Below the pieces are notes generated by a model that was given only the letters and a program-made list of their open reading frames with translations, did no database searches and had not been told where the DNA came from. From positions 1 through 64,000 of the forward strand of contig NZ_BAVZ01000008.1 of the NCBI RefSeq assembly GCF_000576305.1: a DNA stretch of 64,000 nucleotides. Reading direction: 5' to 3'. This DNA is from Paenibacillus pini JCM 16418 (GTDB lineage: Bacteria; Bacillota; Bacilli; Paenibacillales; Paenibacillaceae). Both the position numbers and the translations under genes were made by a program. How positions within the stretch are numbered: position 1 is the first letter of the stretch; each line of letters opens with the position of its first letter. Shown piece after piece: positions 46,120-53,461 of the stretch.

Positions 46120-46198
46120 TATATGATAATAAGTTTAAGGACATATATCAATGGATAAGATATGTACCTGAAATGATGATATAAAGGAGATGGATACC

Positions 46199-46648
46199 AT
46201 GAGCTCAACACTCGAAATAGCTATTTTTTTATCCATGAACGGAAATGCGAAAGAGGCTATACATTTTTACAAAAAGCATTTGAACGCAGAGGAATTGTTA
46301 CTTGTTACTTATCAAGATCTTGCGACACGAGGCAGTTCGATACAGATTACGGATGAAAATAAGGATCGTATTTCTCACTCTGTCTTATTAATCGGGAGAA
46401 CAAAAGTAATGGTGGCCGAGGATACTATGAATACGAGTGAAGAATATACCATCGGTAATAACACTTCATTATGTATTCAGAGTGCTGACTTAGAAGAAAT
46501 TGAACACTTTTATCATAGCTTAGTTACAGATGATCGAGTGAAGGTTATAGTGCCTCTATCAAATAATCTGTTTAGCAAAGCATACGGTATTATCGAAGAC
46601 CCATTCGGTATTCAAATCCAACTCATGTTTGATGATAGATTGCAGTAA
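46199..46648 (+). CDS. VOC family (PhnB/glyoxalase-like) protein
   Basis: The 149-aa protein starts MSSTLEIAIFLSMNGNAKEA, with the PhnB-like FYKKHLNAEE segment and the C-terminal YGIIEDPFGIQIQLMF. Metal-binding residues are not fully conserved, so catalysis is uncertain. ATG 46199 is chosen because AAGGAGA lies 8 nt upstream; an ATG at 46190 overlaps that site. It is divergent from the WYL regulator, which may control it. Confidence 0.82.
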   Translation: MSSTLEIAIFLSMNGNAKEAIHFYKKHLNAEELLLVTYQDLATRGSSIQITDENKDRISHSVLLIGRTKVMVAEDTMNTSEEYTIGNNTSLCIQSADLEEIEHFYHSLVTDDRVKVIVPLSNNLFSKAYGIIEDPFGIQIQLMFDDRLQ

Positions 46649-46652
46649 ACAC

Positions 46653-46681
46653 AAAAACACGCCACTTGTTGGCGTGTTTTT
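46653..46681. terminator. Bidirectional terminator between VOC and TetR genes
   Basis: AAAAACACGCCA / TGGCGTGTTTTT, an exact 12-bp stem with a CTTGT loop, between convergent genes. Confidence 0.9.
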
Positions 46682-46682
46682 G

Positions 46683-47258
46683 TTAGGTCATCGCCAGCTC
46701 TTTGGCATATTTCTTACCTGCCGAGAGAAGGTTGTCGCTCAGTTCTGAATGATTTACAGAACGTGCTAGAACAAGAGAACCTACCATCGTACTGAATAGT
46801 GCACTACCTTTGGACGTGTCAACTTCCGCCAGGGTGGAGATGAAAGAAACCATCCGCTCCAATTCACTTGTGAATACCTGCCGAACCTCTTCAGAGCAAC
46901 GGGATATTTCACCAGAAAGGGCAGGAATAATGCAGCCCATCTCCGTATTATCGCGGTGATACGGACTCAAATAATAATCAATGACCGTATTGATTTTGGG
47001 GTTCTGTTTCTCCTGATCAGCGACTTTCCGCAGAAGTGCGATGGTATCGCTGATGGCATAACGGCATGCTTCGGCGACTAGCTGTTCTTTGTTGTCAAAG
47101 TGTGCATAAAACCCTCCATGAGTTAGTCCAGCCCCCTTCATAATGAATGGAACACTTACATCTTGGATGCCACTTGCGCGAAAAGCTTGGGCTGCACTTT
47201 CAACAATTTTATTTCGAACCTTAATCTTATGACCTTTGGGATACGGTATTGTAATCAC
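46683..47258 (-). CDS. TetR/AcrR family repressor
   Basis: The 191-aa protein has the TetR DNA-binding domain near the N-terminus: VRNKIVESAAQAFRASGIQD, then IMKGAGLTHGGFYAHFDNKE with the typical FYxHF helix. The C-terminal half has the EMGCIIPALSGEIS segment common in the TetR_C subgroup that senses small molecules. It is divergent from the lpd operon, whose promoter contains a 36-bp palindrome, so it is the likely repressor of that operon. Confidence 0.9.
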   Translation of the reverse strand: MITIPYPKGHKIKVRNKIVESAAQAFRASGIQDVSVPFIMKGAGLTHGGFYAHFDNKEQLVAEACRYAISDTIALLRKVADQEKQNPKINTVIDYYLSPYHRDNTEMGCIIPALSGEISRCSEEVRQVFTSELERMVSFISTLAEVDTSKGSALFSTMVGSLVLARSVNHSELSDNLLSAGKKYAKELAMT

Positions 47259-47366
47259 TCCACAGCTTCATATTCCTACTTTTTAAAATATTATAATCGT
47301 CATAATTAAGCCTGTCAATTTAGCGCTGGGCGTAACTATTGATTCAAGAAAGAATAAACAATGCTG

Positions 47367-47415
47367 TTGACGTTCTTAAAATATGATGACTATAATATAT
47401 TATGATCATCATATT
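47367..47415 (+). promoter_or_regulatory. lpd-operon promoter with a 36-bp palindromic operator
   Basis: TTGACG (47367-47372) and TATAAT (47391-47396) are 18 bp apart. AATATGATGA (47380-47389) and TCATCATATT (47406-47415) are exact inverted arms around an AT-rich palindromic centre that includes the -10. A bound dimer would block RNA polymerase. A related sequence lies near 47291-47303, towards the tetR start. Confidence 0.65.
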
Positions 47416-47446
47416 ATAAAAAGACTTTAATAGGAGGTATCAGGAT

Positions 47447-48841
47447 ATGAGTAAGCTCGAATCCATAGAAACGTTGGTCATTGGATCAGGTCCGGGAGGT
47501 TATGTGGCGGCGCTGCGCTCTGCACAGCTTGGTATGAAGACGGCAATTGTCGAACGCAGTCAGCTTGGCGGAGTCTGTACACATGTGGGCTGCATTCCAT
47601 CCAAAGCATTAATTGCAGAAGCGCATCGCTATGATTTGCTCAGACCGTTCAATCATACTAATGCGGCTGCGTCATTTAAGAATGCCCAGGATTTCAAGCA
47701 GGGAATTGTGAACAAGCAATCTGGCGGAGTTCATTATTTATTAAAGAATGCAGGTGTGAGCATTCTGGAAGGCGAGGCTCGTTTCGTTGATGAATATACA
47801 GCTATTATCCATCAATCTGGACAGAAGCAAACCATTTCATTTAAGAACGCCATACTAGCAACAGGATCTCGTCCGATTGAGCTGCAAGCATTTCCCGTTG
47901 GCGGACGTATTTTATCTTCCACAGAAGCGCTGTCGCTCACGGAAATCCCGAATAGCCTAGTCGTTATAGGCGGTGGATATATTGGTATCGAACTCGGGCA
48001 AATGTATGCGAAATTTGGAACAAAGGTAACGATTCTTGAGGGCGGGCAGCAAGTTTTACCGGGATTTGAAGCAGAACTTGTGGGCCCTGTTGTCCGGCAG
48101 ATGAAGGCCGATGGTATTCAGACGATAACCGGGGCGACAGCGGAGAAGGTGATGCAGAATACGGATTCCATTACACTGCATTATTCACAACATCAGGAGC
48201 AACATCAGGTTACTGCGGAATATGTGCTAGTCACGGTCGGCAGAAAACCAAATACAGACGGCAAGCTAGGACTGGAGCGAATAGGATTGCCATTGACGAG
48301 CAGAGGAATGATCGCGACAGATAAGCAGTGCAGAACGGCTATCCCGCATATTTTCGCCATTGGAGATATTACAGCGGGTCCGGCGCTTGCTCACAAGGCG
48401 TCCTATGAAGCGAAAGTTGCGGCCGAAGCCATTGCAGGCCTTACCACTGAGGTGGATTATAAAGCTATGCCACTTGTCGTTTTTTCTAATCCAGAGCTCG
48501 CAAGTGTTGGCTTAAGTGAAGAGGAAGCGCAGGCACAAGGCATTCCATTTGTTATTGGCAAAGCCTCTTTTGGGATTAACGGAAGAGCATTGGCACTAAG
48601 GGAGACCGAAGGATATATCAAAATTGTAGCGAATCAGGCCACGGGAATTGTGATGGGTGCACAAATCGTTGGCGTGGAGGCATCCACACTTGTATCGGAG
48701 CTAGCACTTGCTATCGAGATGGGGGCTACCGTGGAGGATTTGGCTTTGACAATTCATCCGCATCCGACATTGGGAGAAGTGATTATGGAGGCTGCTGAGA
48801 ACGCAGTCAGAAAAACAGCGAATCGGAATGGGAGAGATTGA
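47447..48841 (+). CDS. lpdA: Dihydrolipoamide dehydrogenase-like flavoprotein
   Basis: The 464-aa protein has an N-terminal FAD-binding motif (TLVIGSGPGGYVAALRSAQ), the redox-active disulphide in GGVCTHVGCIPSKAL, the NAD-binding SLVVIGGGYIGIELGQMYA, the second FAD motif FAIGDITAGPALAHKA, and the C-terminal catalytic HPHPTLGEVIMEA. No E1 or E2 subunit gene of a 2-oxoacid dehydrogenase is near. It instead leads a TetR-controlled operon with exporter-like genes, so its electron acceptor may not be lipoamide. AGGAGG precedes the ATG. Confidence 0.9.
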   Translation: MSKLESIETLVIGSGPGGYVAALRSAQLGMKTAIVERSQLGGVCTHVGCIPSKALIAEAHRYDLLRPFNHTNAAASFKNAQDFKQGIVNKQSGGVHYLLKNAGVSILEGEARFVDEYTAIIHQSGQKQTISFKNAILATGSRPIELQAFPVGGRILSSTEALSLTEIPNSLVVIGGGYIGIELGQMYAKFGTKVTILEGGQQVLPGFEAELVGPVVRQMKADGIQTITGATAEKVMQNTDSITLHYSQHQEQHQVTAEYVLVTVGRKPNTDGKLGLERIGLPLTSRGMIATDKQCRTAIPHIFAIGDITAGPALAHKASYEAKVAAEAIAGLTTEVDYKAMPLVVFSNPELASVGLSEEEAQAQGIPFVIGKASFGINGRALALRETEGYIKIVANQATGIVMGAQIVGVEASTLVSELALAIEMGATVEDLALTIHPHPTLGEVIMEAAENAVRKTANRNGRD

Positions 48842-48844
48842 AGA

Positions 48845-49477
48845 ATGAAGATTAAAGTAGGTTTATATATTGGGATTGCGATTGCGCTGATCATTGGAGG
48901 TTCTCTTCTAGCTGTTAAAGGAAAGGATGCTGTGAGTCAGGCTGAGAGCAGGAAACAAGGTGTGCTTGAGGTGGAGCAAACGACAATCGTATATCAAAAG
49001 AGTGCAGGGTCGATTGTAGAGGTGGGCGCGGTTGTAGGCGATGCTGTGAAAATGGGACAAGTGCTATTCAAAGTTAAATCAGCTGATGCAGGAGAAATGG
49101 ATGTACTCGCTCCGGAAGATGGATTGGTCGGCAGTATTGTTGTGAAGCCAGGAGATCAAGTAAAGCAAGGAGCGCCGATGGCAGTTCTGCAAAAACATAA
49201 CTATTATACAGACCTCTACATACAGGAAAGTGAGATCCAAAAGCTTAAGATGAATCAAAGCATCGGTGTTGATTTTCCATATTTGGATCATCAAGATCAG
49301 GTGACGGGTGTTGTAACTTCAATCTCAGCCGCCCCTCAATTTGCTAGCTTGCGCATGACACGCGAAAAAGGGCAGGCCGATTTAAGTATGTTTCTTGTCC
49401 GAATAGCTATGGATTCGAATGCTGATTTGCTTCCGGGGATGACAGCGGAGGTGAAACTTGATGAAATCACTGATTGA
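48845..49477 (+). CDS. HlyD-like membrane fusion (biotin/lipoyl-type) protein
   Basis: The 210-aa protein has one N-terminal membrane anchor (LYIGIAIALIIGGSLLAV). It then has split lipoyl-like half-motifs (GSIVEVGAVVGDAVKMGQVL and DGLVGSIVVKPGDQVKQGAP) and a beta-barrel part. It is short for the family and has almost no coiled-coil hairpin. It probably joins the following ABC-2 permease. It starts 3 nt after lpdA and overlaps the permease gene by 17 nt. Confidence 0.8.
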   Translation: MKIKVGLYIGIAIALIIGGSLLAVKGKDAVSQAESRKQGVLEVEQTTIVYQKSAGSIVEVGAVVGDAVKMGQVLFKVKSADAGEMDVLAPEDGLVGSIVVKPGDQVKQGAPMAVLQKHNYYTDLYIQESEIQKLKMNQSIGVDFPYLDHQDQVTGVVTSISAAPQFASLRMTREKGQADLSMFLVRIAMDSNADLLPGMTAEVKLDEITD

Positions 49478-50633
49478 CGAGTGGAAGTATGTATCGGGGA
49501 GTAAGTATATTCGCCTGATCTTTATCGGCCCGCTTGTCGCGGCTATATTTTTTGGTCTAATGTTCTCTCAGAACCAAATCTCGGAATCGCCTATTGTTGT
49601 CATTGATGAGGATCATAGCTCGTATTCAAGACAGCTGATTTCTAAAATAAATGCTTCCCCGTATATGAATATCACAAGTGTGTATGCCAGCCGCCTGAAC
49701 CCAGAAATATTGCTGGCAAATGAGCAGGCTGTTGCAGTCATCATGCTTCCCCAAGAGCTGGAGCTGCGTCAGCAGCAAGGGATGTCAACGAATATCGGAA
49801 TCTTAATGGATAACACGATGCCCTCCGGACTAACCGGCATAAGGACCGCGATTCAGGAGATCATTCAAACGGAAAATATGACCCTTTTGATGACCCGTCT
49901 GATTCAAAAGGGGATGGATGCTGAAATATCTAAAGGACTTGTTTCTCCACTATCTCTTCAGCAGCGAATGCTGTTTAATCCAACCACAAGCTATGTAGGC
50001 TTTATGGTGCTTGGATTTGTGAACATTGTGGTGTTAATGATTACGACAAGCGCTGCGGGCTCGATTGTACCTCGCCTACGTCAGGAAGGAAAGCTATTTG
50101 TACACGGAAAGTCTCCAATGCAGCTGTGGATTCGTAGTGTACCTTACGCTGCCTTGACCACCATTTCGCTGCTGCTATGCTATGGATTGTTGAAGCAGGT
50201 GGGGGGCATGCGGTTTGAAGCGGCGCCTTATCTGTTTATCATTCCACTGCTTGTGTACGCCTTTGCCTTAACACTCATGGGCATGCTAATTGGTTATTCG
50301 GCTAAAGACATGTCAAAAGTCACTTTACGAACCAGCTTCGTATTGTATCCGTCGTTTCTTGCTACTGGAATTCAACTGACTCCGCTTGCATTTCCACAAT
50401 TCTTTCAAATTTCGGCATGGGTATTACCTATGAACTGGCTTAACCGCCTTATACGCGGAATGGCTTTTCGGGATGGTTCCCTATCAGTCTATAGTCAGGA
50501 AATCGGGGCGCTGCTAATTATTATTGGAGCCGTGTCCTTATTCATTGGATTACTGGTTCTACGGGAATCACGGAAGGTTTATTCTAGCCGGGAATCGATT
50601 GCGAAATCAGCGGTTTTTTCGAGCAGTAGTTAA
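49461..50633 (+). CDS. ABC-2 type transport permease
   Basis: The protein (390 aa) has an N-terminal membrane segment, an extracellular domain of about 130 residues, then five hydrophobic segments (TSYVGFMVLGFVNIVVLMI onward), the YhgE/YbhR-like ABC-2 layout. Exporters of this type usually need an ATPase, but none is encoded in the operon or window. ATG 49461 follows GGAGGTGAAAC. It forms an operon with the HlyD-like gene and lpdA. Confidence 0.85.
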   Translation: MKSLIDEWKYVSGSKYIRLIFIGPLVAAIFFGLMFSQNQISESPIVVIDEDHSSYSRQLISKINASPYMNITSVYASRLNPEILLANEQAVAVIMLPQELELRQQQGMSTNIGILMDNTMPSGLTGIRTAIQEIIQTENMTLLMTRLIQKGMDAEISKGLVSPLSLQQRMLFNPTTSYVGFMVLGFVNIVVLMITTSAAGSIVPRLRQEGKLFVHGKSPMQLWIRSVPYAALTTISLLLCYGLLKQVGGMRFEAAPYLFIIPLLVYAFALTLMGMLIGYSAKDMSKVTLRTSFVLYPSFLATGIQLTPLAFPQFFQISAWVLPMNWLNRLIRGMAFRDGSLSVYSQEIGALLIIIGAVSLFIGLLVLRESRKVYSSRESIAKSAVFSSSS

Positions 50634-50751
50634 TTAATAGGGAATTAGGTAATGATTAAATATATTATCAGAAAATCAATAATTCCTAGCTGAACAAATA
50701 TGTCAGTTCAACCTTCCAAATGGTATGATAGATAGCGGAGGGGGTACGAAA

Positions 50752-51372
50752 ATGAATAATGAGACGACAAACGAGGAAGTAAACGATAATCAAGAAATGT
50801 CCGAAGAAAATTTTGTTGAACTAGTAAATGCTGTTTATCAAAATGGAATCATATCGTTGAAGGTGCATTTTAATGAGGTTGAGGGACAAGTAATCCAATT
50901 AGAAGCTTATGGTCCCGTGTTTGTGTACCATGTGAAGGATGAATCAAACAATATATATACTTGTGGATTTTTTCTGCGTGAATTGATTGCAAGGTTCCAG
51001 TCGGGCAATGATCCTGCAGGTTGGATGGCTTCTTTCTTTATTGAACTTATGAAGACAAAGGGAGGGAAACCCCTTCCGCAACAACCTACAAGTGAAGATG
51101 AAGCTAAAGCCATTATAGACAATGTGCTCGTTCCTCAATGTATTCAAGAAATAACCGAAGAATTTGCTCCAGAGCAAGTACATGCTGGCCTAGACTGGAA
51201 CGAAAAGTATGGTCCTGTCTTTGAAGTCGGATTTCCGTCGATATCAGAAGGCCCTAACGTATGTGCAATTTCTTTACATCTCTTATTCACCCATTTGCAG
51301 TTAAATCGTGATCCTGCGGAGCTGCTGCTTAATGCCTTGTACAAGATACGAAAAGAACATGGTCTAGAGTAA
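50752..51372 (+). CDS. Hypothetical protein with internal duplication, 206 aa
   Basis: The product is acidic and cytoplasmic, with no known motif. Two halves look related: YGPVFVYHVKDESNNIYTCG... NDPAGWMASFFIELMKTK, and YGPVFEVGFPSISEGPNVCA... RDPAELLLNALYKIRKEH. This suggests duplication of a module of about 80 residues. ATG 50752 follows GGAGGGGG. It ends before a terminator and is probably monocistronic. Confidence 0.72.
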   Translation: MNNETTNEEVNDNQEMSEENFVELVNAVYQNGIISLKVHFNEVEGQVIQLEAYGPVFVYHVKDESNNIYTCGFFLRELIARFQSGNDPAGWMASFFIELMKTKGGKPLPQQPTSEDEAKAIIDNVLVPQCIQEITEEFAPEQVHAGLDWNEKYGPVFEVGFPSISEGPNVCAISLHLLFTHLQLNRDPAELLLNALYKIRKEHGLE

Positions 51373-51449
51373 AGAGTACTTAGGTGTATTTTCGATGTAT
51401 TAGTATGTATTGTTTAGCGCAGCAGTTTAAATACGAATATATCACTCAA

Positions 51450-51485
51450 AAGGTAGGTACTTTACAAGGTATCTACCTTATTTTT
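51450..51485 (+). terminator. Terminator of the duplicated-module gene
   Basis: AAGGTAG / CTACCTT with an inner partly paired GTAC/GGTAT, then ATTTTTAT. Confidence 0.8.
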
Positions 51486-51628
51486 ATGCTTTTAAATAGA
51501 TGTGGACTTTAGCTACTCTACTTTTCTGAAATCTCTGTTAGGTAGAATGGAGGCTCGCTGGGTTATTAAAACACCGATGATTATATTTCGAGCTCTCCCC
51601 ACTTCGAAATTTCTGCTCTTGCTTAAAG

Positions 51629-51673
51629 GGGCAGCCCCAAAGGCTACATGAGATGTAGTCTTTGGGGCTGCCC
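51629..51673. terminator. 21-bp hairpin downstream of the NCS2 gene
   Basis: GGGCAGCCCCAAAG... pairs over 21 bp with its inverted copy, with one G-T pair and a 3-nt loop. T tracts are weak on both sides. It likely terminates the minus-strand permease gene. The rest of the gap 51486-51628 shows nothing. Confidence 0.7.
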
Positions 51674-51699
51674 TGTTTAAATTCCGTATGTTAAATTAC

Positions 51700-53052
51700 T
51701 TACTTTGCATTTGGCAATACTTTATTTAATACAATCGCTGCAAGAGAAGCAGCTAGAATAGGTGAGCCGAATAGATATTGTACAAAAGTAGGTAGCGTAT
51801 ATAAGAAATCTTTAGGAATAAGCACTAATGCTAATGTCAAAATCATAGGTATCGCAATAATATACATTTGTTTTTCGCCAATTCTCTCGTTCTTCATGAC
51901 CTGGATACCGTTAATCGAGATGATACCGCAGACGATGCAGAATACACCACCAATGACCGCTGTTGGTATCGAAGAGATCAGCGCTGCTAATTTACCGGAA
52001 CAACCGAAGAGGACAAACCATCCTCCTACAGCTAGAAAGACTCGGCGGCTTGCAATACCGGTGATGGAAATAATACCTGCATTTGTAGAATAGCCTGTAA
52101 CCGGCGTTGAGCCGAGAACAGAAGCGATTAAACAGCTAATACCTTCTCCAATCACACCTTGGTTGATGTTCTTCTCAGTTAATGGTTTATCAATCACGTT
52201 GCTAATTGCAAACCATGTGCCTGTTGTTTCAGCCAGCAATACAAGATAAATAATAATCATCGTGATCATAGCTGAGAAGTCGAATGAAAAGCCGAAATCC
52301 TTAAAAGGGATCCGCGGCATGCTAAACCAATTGGCGTTTGCCACAGCGGTGAAGTCAAGGACGCCCATGGACTCGGCAGAAATACATCCGACAATTAACG
52401 CGAGCATGACGGATGTCGTACGGAATATCGCCCCCTTTCTACCAAACAAAGAACCTAGAATTACGAATATAACCAGTACAGCACCTGAAATAAGGGCTAA
52501 TACTACATTTTGATTAATTGTAGCGTCGGTGGCGCCATAAATATTGTCTCTGATGGCAACAGGAAGTAAAGAGAGACCTACAATGAATATAATCGTACCG
52601 CCAACAATGGGTGGAATAAAAGTTTTAACAATTTTATTAAATATGCCAGTGTAGCCCAGAATGATAACGAAGATTGCTCCAATTAAGCTTGCACCGAGTA
52701 CGGAGCTCCAGCCTAAATCTCCGCCGCCACTAGCGGTATAAATCGCAACGATAGCACCAAGAGGAACATATGAGGGACCTTGGGCCATAGGCAGCTTCAT
52801 ACAGAAATAGGTTTGCACAATCGTAGCAAGTCCAGCTGCAATAAAGGTAGATTGTATTAAAGCACTTGATTGATTAGATTGTAAGCCAATTAGCATCGCA
52901 ATAAGGAAAGGGACAACATAGACATCCATTGCTAATACATGCTGTAAACCTAAGATGGTGGATTTACCGAATGAAAGCTTCTCATCCGGTAAGACCGTTA
53001 ACTGTGGTGAGTTCATTGGAGCTTGCTCATGCTTGTCTGCTTCTGTTTTCAT
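51700..53052 (-). CDS. NCS2 family nucleobase permease (uracil/xanthine type)
   Basis: The 450-aa membrane protein has 12-14 hydrophobic segments. It has the family sequences LGLQHVLAMDVYVVPFLIAM, APSYVPLGAIVA-like QGPSYVPLGAIVAIYTASGG and the substrate-region LLAETTGTWFAISN, followed by STPVTGYSTNAGIISITGIA. Members exchange uracil, xanthine, uric acid or guanine for protons. ATG 53052 is chosen for GAGGTG upstream; in-frame GTG 53064 is possible. A PurR-like half-box in the promoter region favours a purine substrate. Confidence 0.88.
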   Translation of the reverse strand: MKTEADKHEQAPMNSPQLTVLPDEKLSFGKSTILGLQHVLAMDVYVVPFLIAMLIGLQSNQSSALIQSTFIAAGLATIVQTYFCMKLPMAQGPSYVPLGAIVAIYTASGGGDLGWSSVLGASLIGAIFVIILGYTGIFNKIVKTFIPPIVGGTIIFIVGLSLLPVAIRDNIYGATDATINQNVVLALISGAVLVIFVILGSLFGRKGAIFRTTSVMLALIVGCISAESMGVLDFTAVANANWFSMPRIPFKDFGFSFDFSAMITMIIIYLVLLAETTGTWFAISNVIDKPLTEKNINQGVIGEGISCLIASVLGSTPVTGYSTNAGIISITGIASRRVFLAVGGWFVLFGCSGKLAALISSIPTAVIGGVFCIVCGIISINGIQVMKNERIGEKQMYIIAIPMILTLALVLIPKDFLYTLPTFVQYLFGSPILAASLAAIVLNKVLPNAK

Positions 53053-53168
53053 CTTGGTGCGCACCTCATTTGTTTAGTTTTTTTCTATATCTTAATGCAG
53101 AATGTCACTTGATCACGATTTTACTGTTTGAATCTGTCATTTACATATATTAATGCATATTTACTTCT

Positions 53169-53183
53169 TTAATGTTCGCTTTT
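53169..53183 (-). promoter_or_regulatory. PurBox-like half-site upstream of the NCS2 gene
   Basis: The minus strand reads AAAAGCGAACATTAA, sharing AAGCGAACATTA with box 1 of the pur operon. No clear partner box is visible at 16-18 bp. A promoter with TATAAT lies just upstream, around 53205-53200 on the minus strand. Confidence 0.4.
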
Positions 53184-53416
53184 CAAGACATATTTGTTAT
53201 TATAAGCGGTTAAAAATGATAAGTCTATACTAAAAAGCGGATAGATAGGAAGTTTAGTCTTGATGGTAGTAATGGGATTTCAGCAGAATGGCAGAATGGA
53301 TGGATTGTATCTTTCGAATTTTCTTTCCCCCCCAAATGGGGGATTTTCTATTTTGAGAGTTAGTAGTAATGTGAATTGGAACTTTAGTGAAACAGGGAAG
53401 TTTTTGTCATATCTGC

Positions 53417-53432
53417 CTCGGCCAAGGCCGAG
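53417..53432. promoter_or_regulatory. GC-rich palindrome upstream of the SLH lipoprotein gene
   Basis: CTCGGCC-AA-GGCCGAG stands out in an AT-rich leader 30 bp before the start codon. It could be an operator or a hairpin near the ribosome binding site. A separate C5/G5 hairpin with TTTT lies at 53327-53347. Confidence 0.4.
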
Positions 53433-53461
53433 AGCCTATTTATAATGGAGAGAGAATGTAT

